Below are positions 1 through 7,054 of a stretch of 28,508 nt of DNA, piece after piece (within the stretch, counting starts at the first letter, position 1; the number at the start of each line of letters is the position of its first letter). The stretch is from positions 1 to 28,508 of the IMG/VR virus record IMGVR_UViG_3300035162_001484; one strand, written 5' to 3'. The DNA is from a virus. The notes beneath the pieces were generated by a model. That model was not told the DNA's origin and did no database searches. It saw only the letters and a list, made by a program, of their open reading frames with translations. Position numbers and translations under genes: made by a program.

Positions 1-1
1 T

Positions 2-1612
2 GAACTTAACATTGTTGATGGTGATACTTCAGCTAGTGCAGTTACAGTAGTTGATGCTGATAGAGTTGTTCTTAATGATGGTGGAACAATGAAGCAGGTA
101 GCTGTTACAGATTTAGCAGCTTACTTAGACGATGAAATAACTGCAATGCCTAACCTTGTAACTACAGCAGCTACAACAGTAGGTGCATTGAACAGTGGTT
201 CTATTACAAGTGGCTTTGGTGCTATTGATACAGGGTCATCTACAATAACAACTACAGGTTTAATTACAGGTGGTTCTTTAGATATAGATGATGTTGTTAT
301 AAATGGTAGCACAATAGGTCACACAGATGACACAGATTTAATGACATTGACAAGTGGTGTCTTAACTGTAGCAGGTGAAGTAGATGCAGTATCCCTTGAC
401 ATATCAGGAGATGCTGACATTGATGGTACACTTGAAGCTGATGCTATTACCATAGGTGGTGTCACTTTATCTGAAACTATTGCTGATACTGTAGGTGCAA
501 TGGTAACATCTAATACTGAATCAGGTATTACAGTAGCTTATGATGATACAGACAACACTTTAGATTTTACAGTTGGTACGCTTAACCAAGATACTACAGG
601 TAATGCAGCCACAGCTACAATACTAGAAACTGCTAGAACTATTGGTGGTACAAGTTTTAATGGCTCTGCTAACATAGCAGTAGCTTTAGCTTCTGTTGGT
701 ACTGCTGTTACCGTAGCTGATGAGTCAACTGACACAACTTGTTTCCCATTATTTACAACAGCTGCAACTGGTGACTTACCACCTAAGAGTGGCACTAACT
801 TAACATTTAATGCAAGTAGTGGTTTATTAACTGCCACATTATTAGCTGGTGATTTAACTGGCGATGTAACAGGTAATGCTGACACTGCAACTCTTGCAAC
901 CACTGTTACTGCAACTGCCAACAACACTACTGCTGAAACAGTTTATCTTGCATTTGTAGATGGTGCAACAGGCACACAAGGAATTGAAACAGACACAGGA
1001 TTAACTTGGAATCCAAACACAAACGTACTAACTGCTGCAAATGTTGCAGGTACAGTAACCACAGCAACACAAAATTCAATAACGACTGCTACAGGTTTGA
1101 CATCAACAGGTGCATTAAATGCAGGTAGTATTACATCTGGATTTGGTGCAATTGATAATGGTGCAAGTGCAATAACTACAACAGGTGCAGTTGGAACAGG
1201 TGCTTTAACTGCTGGTGGCAATATTATTATACCTAACGCTGGCAACATTGGTTCTGTAGGTGACACTGATTCAATTGCTATTGCTTCAAATGGTGTTGTA
1301 ACATTTAGTCAGATACCAGTTTTACCTGCAAACTCTATTGATAGTGATGTTTATATAGACGGAAGTATTGATACTGCACACATATCAGCAGATGCTATAA
1401 CAGAAGCTAAGATAGCAGACAATGCAGTTGAGAGTGAACATATAAATGATAACGTAATATCAGGGCAAACTGAACTAGCTTCAGGTATTGCAGATGCAGA
1501 TGAGTTATTAATAAGTGATGCAGGAACAATAAAGAGAGTGGATGCAAGTGTATTTAAAACGTACATTGGTGCTGCAGACGATGCCACAGCATTGGCTATC
1601 GCCCTTGGGTGA
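2..1612 (+). CDS. Tail fibre-like protein, 5' partial (runs off left edge)
   Basis: The reading frame is open from base 2 with no stop, so the gene starts outside the window; the ATG at 89 is internal. The visible 536 residues are Thr/Ser/Ala/Gly-rich, low in charge and made of short beta-type repeats, as in phage fibres. Numbering from the ATG at 89, a 16-residue block GALN(S/A)GSITSGFGAID occurs at 32-47 and 341-356. A second repeat, DAD-x5-D-x-GT-x-K-x-V, occurs just upstream of residue 1 and again near 469-484. Around residues 380-412 is NAGNIGSVGDTD...GVVTFSQ, a module shared with the protein at 5177-6190. The region near 210-250 resembles fibre sequence common in marine phages. The likely role is receptor binding or adhesin scaffold on the virion surface. 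Family assignment is by composition, repeats and context; no catalytic motif is seen. Confidence 0.75.
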   Translation, partial: ELNIVDGDTSASAVTVVDADRVVLNDGGTMKQVAVTDLAAYLDDEITAMPNLVTTAATTVGALNSGSITSGFGAIDTGSSTITTTGLITGGSLDIDDVVINGSTIGHTDDTDLMTLTSGVLTVAGEVDAVSLDISGDADIDGTLEADAITIGGVTLSETIADTVGAMVTSNTESGITVAYDDTDNTLDFTVGTLNQDTTGNAATATILETARTIGGTSFNGSANIAVALASVGTAVTVADESTDTTCFPLFTTAATGDLPPKSGTNLTFNASSGLLTATLLAGDLTGDVTGNADTATLATTVTATANNTTAETVYLAFVDGATGTQGIETDTGLTWNPNTNVLTAANVAGTVTTATQNSITTATGLTSTGALNAGSITSGFGAIDNGASAITTTGAVGTGALTAGGNIIIPNAGNIGSVGDTDSIAIASNGVVTFSQIPVLPANSIDSDVYIDGSIDTAHISADAITEAKIADNAVESEHINDNVISGQTELASGIADADELLISDAGTIKRVDASVFKTYIGAADDATALAIALG

Positions 1613-1624
1613 TGTAGATTTTAC

Positions 1625-1653
1625 TTGATAAAATAAGTAAAAACGAGTATAAT
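1625..1653 (+). promoter_or_regulatory. Sigma70-like promoter upstream of structural genes
   Basis: TTGATA at 1625-1630 and TATAAT at 1648-1653 are separated by exactly 17 bases. That is 11 of 12 matches to the bacterial housekeeping consensus, and it lies in a 60-bp gap, the largest on the plus strand. The next gene begins 19 bases after the -10 box, with AAAAGGAAAAAG as its ribosome-binding region. It would give host-polymerase transcription of the tail-appendage genes that follow. Function is inferred from sequence only. Confidence 0.6.
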
Positions 1654-1672
1654 TAATTAAAAGGAAAAAGAA

Positions 1673-2038
1673 ATGGCTAATACATTTAAAGTTGTAAACT
1701 TCGCAGCTGAACCAGCATCAAGTGGTACACCTTACGTGATATACACTGCAGCAAGTAGTACAACAACAGTAGTACTAGGGTTGATACTTACTAACCTAAA
1801 TACATCTCAAGTAACAACGACTGTAAGATTAGTTAGTGATACTGCAAATAGAGCAGTTACAAACAACACAGCAAACGGAACAAGCATACTAGTTAAAGAT
1901 GCACCAATACCTGTAGGTTCATCACTAGAGATACTAACAGGTAGTAAGGTTGTACTAGAGACTACAGACCAACTTACAGTAGATTGTAGTGTGGCAGACA
2001 TGCTTTCAGGCACGTTGAGTATAATGGAGATAACATAA
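1673..2038 (+). CDS. Small beta-rich probable virion protein
   Basis: This is a 121-residue protein of alternating Thr/Val/Ser stretches with almost no helix-forming segments, no signal peptide and no membrane segment. It looks like a small beta-sandwich of the kind found in phage tail and head decoration proteins. It follows the promoter at 1625-1653 and a purine-rich Shine-Dalgarno (AAGGAAAAAG). Its TAA is separated by a single base from the ATG of the next gene, so translation is probably coupled. I do not recognise a named family. The virion role is inferred from its place between a fibre-like gene and a MAYIG-type tail protein. Confidence 0.6.
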   Translation: MANTFKVVNFAAEPASSGTPYVIYTAASSTTTVVLGLILTNLNTSQVTTTVRLVSDTANRAVTNNTANGTSILVKDAPIPVGSSLEILTGSKVVLETTDQLTVDCSVADMLSGTLSIMEIT

Positions 2039-2039
2039 T

Positions 2040-2489
2040 ATGGCATACATTGGTAATAGTGTACCTGCAATATTTCAAAGCAGACCTTCCGTTGTAAGAT
2101 TCAATGGAGATGCTTCTGATACTACCTTTGCTTTAGGTAGACAAATAAGCACCGTACAAGATATAATAGTAAGTGTGGATGGTGTTGTCCAAGATACAGC
2201 AGCTTACACAGTACCTGATGGTATAACATTAACATTCTCGGCTGCACCTTCAAGTGGAACAGGTAACATATTTGTATACTTCCTTGACTTAGCAGGTGGC
2301 AACATAACTCCTGCTGAAGAGTTCAAGGGTAACTTTAAGAGTGGTGGATTGTTTAGAATAAATGCACAAAGCCTAGAAGAAAACATTACAATACTAGCCA
2401 CAGAAAATGCACAAATTACAGGTACAGTTACAGTAAGCAGTGGTGTAACATTGACCATTAATGATGGTGGAAGGTTGGTGGTGACATGA
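2040..2489 (+). CDS. Tail fibre protein with MAYIG-type N-terminal domain
   Basis: This 149-residue protein starts with MAYIG, followed by a beta-rich domain with the pattern D-I-x-V-x-V-D-G-V-x-Q-D...Y-T-V near residues 40-60 and ITLTFSAAP at about 61-69. The domain is recurrent at the N terminus of marine phage tail fibre and tail-associated proteins, and it is also present in the larger protein at 5177-6190. Residues from about 95 on (NITPAEEFKG onward) form a short Thr/Val ladder resembling a beta-helix tip. The N-terminal domain probably attaches the protein to the tail and the short C-terminal part forms a spike. The gene ends in an ATGA overlap with the next gene. Function is inferred from domain similarity and neighbourhood. 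Confidence 0.7.
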   Translation: MAYIGNSVPAIFQSRPSVVRFNGDASDTTFALGRQISTVQDIIVSVDGVVQDTAAYTVPDGITLTFSAAPSSGTGNIFVYFLDLAGGNITPAEEFKGNFKSGGLFRINAQSLEENITILATENAQITGTVTVSSGVTLTINDGGRLVVT

Positions 2490-2932
2490 GTACATTAAAA
2501 GTAGATACATATTTAACTCGTGGTGGTGCATCAGAGATAGCCATAGATAAACTAAAGGGTGTAACTGCTGCAGGTTCAATGCTTGTGGTAGCAGAAGGTG
2601 GAACAGTTACTACTAACTTACAGCAAGGGTTGTCTAAATCTTGGATTAACTTTGATGGCACAGGAACTATAGCAAGTCGTGACACATTTAACGTAAGTTC
2701 TCTTGCTGATAATGGAACTGGTTTGTATACAGTAACTTTTGCTAGTAATATGTCTAATGCTGATTACGCTACTGGTGGAGGAAGTGGTGAAAACACCCAA
2801 GATGGGGGTAATAGAATGTTAGGATTGAGATTAAGGTCAACTTCAGTACGAGAACTAAGGTCTTTTTCTGTTGCTAGTGGTGCTACAGATAATGCAGAAG
2901 TTACCTGTATAATAGCAGGAGACTTAGCATGA
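2486..2932 (+). CDS. Tail-appendage paralogue 1 (GDLA family)
   Basis: This 148-residue protein is the first of four local paralogues. The shared core spans residues 46-94: QQGLSKSW, then GTGTIASRDTFN, DNGTGLYTVTF and NMSNADY. The protein ends in GDLA, as do the others (one has GELA). The N terminus MSTLKVDTYL is a form often seen at the start of marine phage tail proteins. The ATG overlaps the upstream stop as ATGA. No enzymatic motif is visible; the low-charge, Gly/Thr/Asn-rich make-up suggests a beta-structured virion surface protein. The last codons GGA GAC also supply the Shine-Dalgarno of the next gene. Role in host binding is inference from location and duplication. Confidence 0.7.
   Translation: MSTLKVDTYLTRGGASEIAIDKLKGVTAAGSMLVVAEGGTVTTNLQQGLSKSWINFDGTGTIASRDTFNVSSLADNGTGLYTVTFASNMSNADYATGGGSGENTQDGGNRMLGLRLRSTSVRELRSFSVASGATDNAEVTCIIAGDLA
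2917..2922 (+). promoter_or_regulatory. Shine-Dalgarno embedded in the GDLA codons of paralogue 1
   Basis: AGGAGA overlaps the Gly-Asp codons of the terminal GDLA motif and sits 7 bases before the ATG at 2929. Equivalent sites are at 3414-3419, 3801-3806 and 5163-5167. Confidence 0.7.
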
Positions 2933-3429
2933 GTACAGTAGTATTAGACACAATCACAGGTAAGTCCACTGCAACAACCATAACCATTGGCTCAACACCT
3001 GTAGTTAGTGCAAGTGCAAACTCTATGACTATTAGAGGTGAGGGTTCAGCACAGACAAGTATTCAGCAAGGGTTGGCTAAACACTGGTCTGTTATTCAAG
3101 GAGTTGATACATTCGGCACATACGACAGTTTTAATCAAGGTTCAGCAACAGACCACGGAACTGGAGACCATACTGTAACTTACACGACTAATTTTAGTGA
3201 TGCTGATGGTTCACCAAGAACTGTTTATACGCATAACACAGCAGATGCAGGGTCAGGTATACTTGTTAGTAATAATAGACAAGGAACAGCCTCTAGTGCA
3301 AAAGGAGACCAAGCTCCACAAACATCTGCATTGAGGTTTACTACTGGAGAAGGAGCAGATTCAAATTCAAATGGTGCTTTATTAGATATATCTTACGCAT
3401 ATGTTTCAGGATTAGGAGATTTAGCATAA
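2929..3429 (+). CDS. Tail-appendage paralogue 2 (GDLA family)
   Basis: This 166-residue paralogue has its core at residues 46-93: IQQGLAKHW, TYDSFNQGSATDHGTG, HTVTYTTNF and SDAD. It ends in GDLA. N-terminal MSTVVLDTITGKST resembles that of paralogue 1. The stretch coding QQGLAK contains 16 bases (3066-3081) that are identical in paralogue 4 and differ at one base in paralogue 1. The region after the core, residues 95-150, is unlike the others and longer, which suggests the C-terminal half varies. The start overlaps the previous stop as ATGA. Probable virion surface protein; no enzymatic motif found. Confidence 0.7.
   Translation: MSTVVLDTITGKSTATTITIGSTPVVSASANSMTIRGEGSAQTSIQQGLAKHWSVIQGVDTFGTYDSFNQGSATDHGTGDHTVTYTTNFSDADGSPRTVYTHNTADAGSGILVSNNRQGTASSAKGDQAPQTSALRFTTGEGADSNSNGALLDISYAYVSGLGDLA
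3414..3419 (+). promoter_or_regulatory. Shine-Dalgarno embedded in the GDLA codons of paralogue 2
   Basis: AGGAGA within the Gly-Asp codons of the terminal motif lies 10 bases before the ATG at 3429, which shares one base with the preceding TAA. Confidence 0.65.
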
Positions 3430-3815
3430 TGGCAAACGGAACAATAGCATTTGATACATTATCAACAAGTGGACAGATAAGTGGAACAGCAGTATCTGTA
3501 GATACAGATTACTTAGCATATGGTAGTGCTAAAGTTTGGTGTGATTTGGATGGTACTGGAACTATAGCACTAGATAACAGCCTAAACTGTGCTTCTGCAA
3601 CTGACAATGGCACAGGAAACTATACTATTGCATATACAAACAATATGGGAAATGCAAATTATTCATTAGTTGGAACAGGTATGAATAGGGCTGTTGTCGT
3701 TATTATATCAAGAGCTGCAGGAAACACAAATTTTTATACCCAAGACCATAATGACGGTACAAATGAAAAAGATTCTGACCCTACATGTTTGCAAATTATG
3801 GGAGAACTAGCATGA
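3429..3815 (+). CDS. Tail-appendage paralogue 3 (GELA variant)
   Basis: This 128-residue protein is the shortest and most diverged of the four paralogues. The QGL part is replaced by AYGSAKVW (residues 30-37), but the rest of the core is clear: DLDGTGTIALDNSLN, TDNGTGNYTIAYTNNM and NANYSL to residue 80. It ends in GELA. The start overlaps the preceding stop as TAATG, and the terminal Gly-Glu codons (GGAGAA, 3801-3806) form the ribosome-binding site of the next gene. No membrane segment or enzyme motif is seen. Probable beta-rich virion surface protein; the role is inferred from its paralogues and context. Confidence 0.65.
   Translation: MANGTIAFDTLSTSGQISGTAVSVDTDYLAYGSAKVWCDLDGTGTIALDNSLNCASATDNGTGNYTIAYTNNMGNANYSLVGTGMNRAVVVIISRAAGNTNFYTQDHNDGTNEKDSDPTCLQIMGELA
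3801..3806 (+). promoter_or_regulatory. Shine-Dalgarno that decides the start of the gene at 3812
   Basis: GGAGAA lies 5 bases upstream of ATG 3812 and is read as Gly-Glu of the terminal GELA motif of paralogue 3. It favours 3812 over the in-frame ATG at 3785, which would overlap the upstream gene by 31 bases. Confidence 0.7.
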
Positions 3816-4300
3816 CAATAGAAACACCACAATTTCAAGGCACACATCTTTGGGATAGACTGTGTTGGGCAAAAGATAAACTTGAGATGGTTCGTTCAGA
3901 ATACTGTGTTGTATGGGAAGACCCAGAGACACCAGATGAACCTGCAAAGATTACACATCCTGACCCTAATTGGATGGCTTGTGCATTACAAGGTGGCATA
4001 CTTCCTCCTGTAGAAGCCTATTGGGAACTAAAGAAAGATGAATCAGAGCCTAGTTTTACTAAGCACACTAGAGGTTATTTGTTACACAACACTAAACCTA
4101 TAGATGCAATGACAGAAGAACAGGCAATAGAATACTTAATTATGAAGGACCTACCGATGCACGTTTGGCAGAATTGGGATAAAGCCAACAAGCCACGAAT
4201 GGTTATCTGCACTAAATCACAACTTCCTAGCAAGAGAGTATGGCGAAATGCGTGGAAGATATCAGAAGAACTAACCATACATAATGAAATAGCTGCTTAA
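3812..4300 (+). CDS. Conserved-looking hypothetical protein of the tail module
   Basis: This 162-residue protein starts at ATG 3812, chosen because it overlaps the upstream stop as ATGA and has GGAGAA 5 bases before it. Unlike its neighbours it is Trp- and charge-rich and probably alpha/beta rather than fibrous. It has several Trp residues (W14, W19, W35, W54, W71, W119, W122) and a Pro-rich acidic stretch near 36-52. The C-terminal segment, residues 138-148 (LPSKRVWRNAW), matches residues 21-31 of the next protein (VPSDRLFRNAW), so the two share a small motif. I do not recognise a family. A tail assembly or structural accessory role is only a guess from position. Confidence 0.6.
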   Translation: MTIETPQFQGTHLWDRLCWAKDKLEMVRSEYCVVWEDPETPDEPAKITHPDPNWMACALQGGILPPVEAYWELKKDESEPSFTKHTRGYLLHNTKPIDAMTEEQAIEYLIMKDLPMHVWQNWDKANKPRMVICTKSQLPSKRVWRNAWKISEELTIHNEIAA

Positions 4301-4312
4301 AAGGAGATACCA

Positions 4313-4684
4313 ATGGCAACAACTAATATCGTAGATAAAGATGGGAATAGCATTGGAGCTTCTGATGCTACTGTTCCTTCAGATAGACTATTCAGAAATG
4401 CTTGGTCATTATCTGGTTCAACAATAACTGAAGACTTAACTGCTGCAAAAGTTATATTCAAGGATAAGATTAGAGAAGTGAGAACTCCTCTGCTTGCCGC
4501 TGAAGATGTGGTTTATATGAAAGCATTAGAAGGTGCAGACACAGATGCACAGGCTGCAAGTGTTACTAAGAAGAACGCACTAAGAGATGCTCCTGCAGCT
4601 TCAGCTATTGCAAATGCTGCTAACATAGGTGCATTAAAATCAGCTTGGGATGCAGACGTTCTAGGTGACAGTCCATACGCATAG
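4313..4684 (+). CDS. VPSDRxFRNAW-motif protein of tail module
   Basis: This 123-residue protein has AAGGAGAT ideally placed before its ATG. Residues 21-31 are VPSDRLFRNAW, followed by a hydrophilic stretch, then a helical Ala/Lys-rich half. That half includes AAKVIFKDKIREVR (44-57) and repeated Ala-rich segments that look like short helices (72-115). This motif, followed by DKIR and a LLA-x-D type helix, recurs in small proteins encoded beside phage tail fibre genes. I do not know its biochemical role; a fibre assembly or attachment role is plausible from location. It has no membrane segment and no catalytic motif. Confidence 0.6.
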   Translation: MATTNIVDKDGNSIGASDATVPSDRLFRNAWSLSGSTITEDLTAAKVIFKDKIREVRTPLLAAEDVVYMKALEGADTDAQAASVTKKNALRDAPAASAIANAANIGALKSAWDADVLGDSPYA

Positions 4685-4694
4685 GGAGAAGTAG

Positions 4695-5177
4695 ATGGCT
4701 CTAACTAAAGTAACAGGAAGTGGTGTTGAGGGTATAACTAACCTATCCAATGCTACCTTTCTAAGTGTAGATGCTTCAGAGGTAGCAACGCTTTTGACTA
4801 CTGCTGTGATTAATTCTGAAGGTGGAGCAGCCACTACTAGTATTGTGCAAGGGTTGGCTAAAATGTTTTGTACTTTTAATGGTACTAGTACTATTGCCAT
4901 AGCTGACAGTTTTAATGCAAGTGGTATTACAGATAGAGGTACAGGCTTATATACTGTTACAATAGGTAATGACATGGCAAGTGGTAATCATACACCTTCA
5001 ACAAGTTGTAAAAAAGAAGATGGAACAGATGATGGTAATTTAATGTCTGTGGCAGGTAGTGGTACTGGTTACACAAACGTAGCAACAGAAGTTCGTGTTT
5101 TAACAAGACGAGTTGAAGATACAGCTTCGCTTGATTCTCCTGCTGTATATGTATTAACACACGGAGACCTAGCATAA
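4695..5177 (+). CDS. Tail-appendage paralogue 4 (GDLA family)
   Basis: This 160-residue paralogue is separated from the other three by two unrelated genes. Its core is residues 52-99: VQGLAKMF, FNGTSTIAIADSFN, TDRGTGLYTVTI and NDMASGNH. It ends in GDLA. Bases 4847-4862, coding QGLAK, are identical to 3066-3081 of paralogue 2. The first 45 residues (VTGSGVEGITNLSN...) differ from the other paralogues and resemble the start of other fibre-type proteins, so this looks like a mosaic. GGAGAAGTAG precedes the ATG. Probable virion surface protein; no enzyme motif. Confidence 0.7.
   Translation: MALTKVTGSGVEGITNLSNATFLSVDASEVATLLTTAVINSEGGAATTSIVQGLAKMFCTFNGTSTIAIADSFNASGITDRGTGLYTVTIGNDMASGNHTPSTSCKKEDGTDDGNLMSVAGSGTGYTNVATEVRVLTRRVEDTASLDSPAVYVLTHGDLA
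5163..5167 (+). promoter_or_regulatory. Shine-Dalgarno embedded in the GDLA codons of paralogue 4
   Basis: GGAGA within the Gly-Asp codons of the terminal GDLA lies 10 bases before ATG 5177, which shares a base with the preceding TAA. Confidence 0.6.
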
Positions 5178-6190
5178 TGGCATACATAGGAACATCTCCT
5201 AGCAATGGAGTAAGACGAAGATTTGTATACGAAGCTACTGCAAGTCAGACTAGCTTTAGTGGCAGTGACGAGAATGGTGTCACACTAACTTATGTGGATA
5301 GCTTGTACCTTGATGTATTTCAGAATGGTATCAAACTAAAAGCAGGTGATGACTACACAGCAACTACAGGAACGACTGTGGTATTAGCTGTTGGTGCTTC
5401 TGCTGATGACGTAGTTGAGATGGTAGCATTTGATGTGTTCTCAGTTAATGATTCAGTTAGTGCTAAAGATGGTGGTAGCTTTGCAGGTAACGTAGGTATG
5501 GGTGGTACTCTTGCAGTTACAGGTGTACCTACATTCACAGGAAGAAGTGTTCATAGTGGTGGCATAACAATAGCTAATGCAGGGCAGATAGGTTCTGTAG
5601 GTGATGCAGATGCTATGGCTATCTCCAGTAGTGGTGTTGTAACATTTAGCCAAGCTCCTGTGTTTAGTGCAGGTGGTGCAGGAGGATTACAATTATTATT
5701 TTCTCAAGCTACGGCAGTTAACGCGGCTTCTATAGATATTGATGATACTTATATTAACTCAACTTATGATTCTTATTATGTTGTTGGTAATATGAGACCA
5801 GTAGACGATGCAATTCAATGTTATCTAAAGTTAAAATCAAGTGGTTCTATAGTCACAGGAAGTAAACATGGATATGATTTAACCAATCTTGGAGATGGTA
5901 TCGCACTTGATGCAGGTGACTTTATAAAACTTAATAGGTCTACTGTTGGAAATGCAATAGGAGAAGGCGTACAATTTAACTTTTTTATGCACAATGTAAA
6001 CAGTACAATATACCCCTGTCATATATCTGCATTTTGGAGGCAAGCTTATACAAGTGGAGTTCCAGAAGGTGGTATTACATCAGGTGGTTTTATTTCAACA
6101 GAATACGCATTAGTGTGTAATGGGTTTAACATATCGGCATCTGCTGGTGATATAGATACACACAGCATTAAAGTTTATGGAGTTGTATAA
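5177..6190 (+). CDS. Tail fibre protein, MAYIG N-terminal domain plus variable tip
   Basis: This 337-residue protein has three visible parts. Residues 1-95 are a MAYIG-type tail-attachment domain (VDSLYLDVFQNGIKLKAGDDYT), the same type as in the protein at 2040-2489. Residues 96-165 are a Gly-rich linker with NAGQIGSVGDADAMAI and GVVTFSQAPV, the module also found in the first fibre. Residues 166-337 are a unique, more aromatic C-terminal domain with Tyr/Trp/His residues, a candidate receptor-binding tip. The start overlaps the preceding TAA (TAATG) and the stop overlaps the next ATG in the same way. Bases 5632-5649 are identical to 1291-1308, marking the shared module. Assignment rests on domain resemblance and context. 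Confidence 0.75.
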   Translation: MAYIGTSPSNGVRRRFVYEATASQTSFSGSDENGVTLTYVDSLYLDVFQNGIKLKAGDDYTATTGTTVVLAVGASADDVVEMVAFDVFSVNDSVSAKDGGSFAGNVGMGGTLAVTGVPTFTGRSVHSGGITIANAGQIGSVGDADAMAISSSGVVTFSQAPVFSAGGAGGLQLLFSQATAVNAASIDIDDTYINSTYDSYYVVGNMRPVDDAIQCYLKLKSSGSIVTGSKHGYDLTNLGDGIALDAGDFIKLNRSTVGNAIGEGVQFNFFMHNVNSTIYPCHISAFWRQAYTSGVPEGGITSGGFISTEYALVCNGFNISASAGDIDTHSIKVYGVV

Positions 6191-6483
6191 TGCCAAATTA
6201 TAATAAATTTGTTAATGGCAATTTAGTTGCTCTTACAGATGCAGAACAAACAGCAAGAGAAGCAGAAGAAAAAACATGGTCAGATGAAGCTCCTGCTAGA
6301 CGTATGGTAGACCTACGACAGAAAAGAGATGCGTTACTAGCTGAAACAGATTACATGGCATTAGGTGACGTAACATTATCAGATGCTTGGAAGACATACA
6401 GACAAGCCTTGAGAGACATTACAGATACTACACCATCAGATGATGCGTTGAGTAACATTACGTTTCCAACAAAGCCAAGTTAA
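6190..6483 (+). CDS. Phage tail assembly chaperone-like protein (Phage_tail_APC type)
   Basis: This 97-residue protein carries the hallmark order of the Phage_tail_APC family (Pfam PF16778, from memory). LRQKRDALLAETDYMALGDV lies at residues 42-61, then AWKTYRQALRDI (66-77) and a terminal FPTKP. Such small proteins are encoded directly after tail fibre or tail tip genes and are thought to help tail assembly; the mechanism is not well defined. The N-terminal third is hydrophilic, with Ala/Glu-rich helix residues 18-35. The start shares a base with the stop of the fibre gene, implying translational coupling and supporting a joint role with that fibre. Confidence 0.75.
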   Translation: MPNYNKFVNGNLVALTDAEQTAREAEEKTWSDEAPARRMVDLRQKRDALLAETDYMALGDVTLSDAWKTYRQALRDITDTTPSDDALSNITFPTKPS

Positions 6484-6493
6484 GGAGTAACAG

Positions 6494-7042
6494 ATGACTA
6501 GAGCAGCAGACTTAGCAAGAACAGGTGGCAAGGGTACTATATGGGTTCCAGCAGGAGCTATGTACGCAAGCACAACTAATGGCTGTAGTGCATTAACACA
6601 AGTTGAAACAACAGCACTAAGACCTGATTTAAAAGTATTAGACTTTGCAGCAGATGCAGATGACTTTGCACAATTTAGTGTAGCATTTCCTAAATCATGG
6701 AATGAAGGAACTATAACATATCAACCTTTTTGGACTGTCACAGGAACAAACACAGGCACAATGGTATGGCAGTTAGGTGGTATTGCAGTAACAAGTGATG
6801 CTACTCTTAACACAGCCTTTGGAACATTAGTTGCTACAACTGCTTTGGCTCATAGTGGCACATCAAATGATTTAATGGTTAGTGCAGAAAGTGGTGCTGT
6901 AACAATAGCAGGAAGTCCAACAGTAGATGATATATGTTTCTTCCAAATAAATAATGATGCAGGTGCTTCAGGACAAACAGGAGTAGCTCGTCTACTAGGT
7001 ATAAAGATATTCTTTACTACCGATGAAACTAGTGATGCTTAG
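6494..7042 (+). CDS. Conserved phage tail-associated hypothetical protein
   Basis: This 182-residue beta-rich protein is preceded by AAGGAGTAACAG. Landmarks are WVPAGAM (residues 17-23), LDFAADADDFAQF (49-61), FPKSWNEGTITYQPFWT (65-81), VSAESGAVTIAGSP and, near the C terminus, ARLLGIKIFFTTDETSDA. This arrangement is familiar from hypothetical proteins next to tail fibre genes in marine and alphaproteobacterial phages and prophages. No biochemical function is known to me. The beta-strand pattern and location suggest a virion or carbohydrate-binding role, which is inference. There are no membrane or catalytic motifs. Confidence 0.65.
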   Translation: MTRAADLARTGGKGTIWVPAGAMYASTTNGCSALTQVETTALRPDLKVLDFAADADDFAQFSVAFPKSWNEGTITYQPFWTVTGTNTGTMVWQLGGIAVTSDATLNTAFGTLVATTALAHSGTSNDLMVSAESGAVTIAGSPTVDDICFFQINNDAGASGQTGVARLLGIKIFFTTDETSDA

Positions 7043-7054
7043 GAACTATTAACT

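Noticed and set aside
538-927. 129-codon minus-strand frame in the first fibre gene
   Set aside because: Val/Ala-rich shadow of Thr/Gly/Ala codons on the coding strand; no independent support.
1621-1636. TTACTT...AAGTAA inverted repeat as terminator of the first fibre gene
   Set aside because: Only 6 AT-rich pairs without a U tract; the same bases are better explained by the promoter at 1625-1653.
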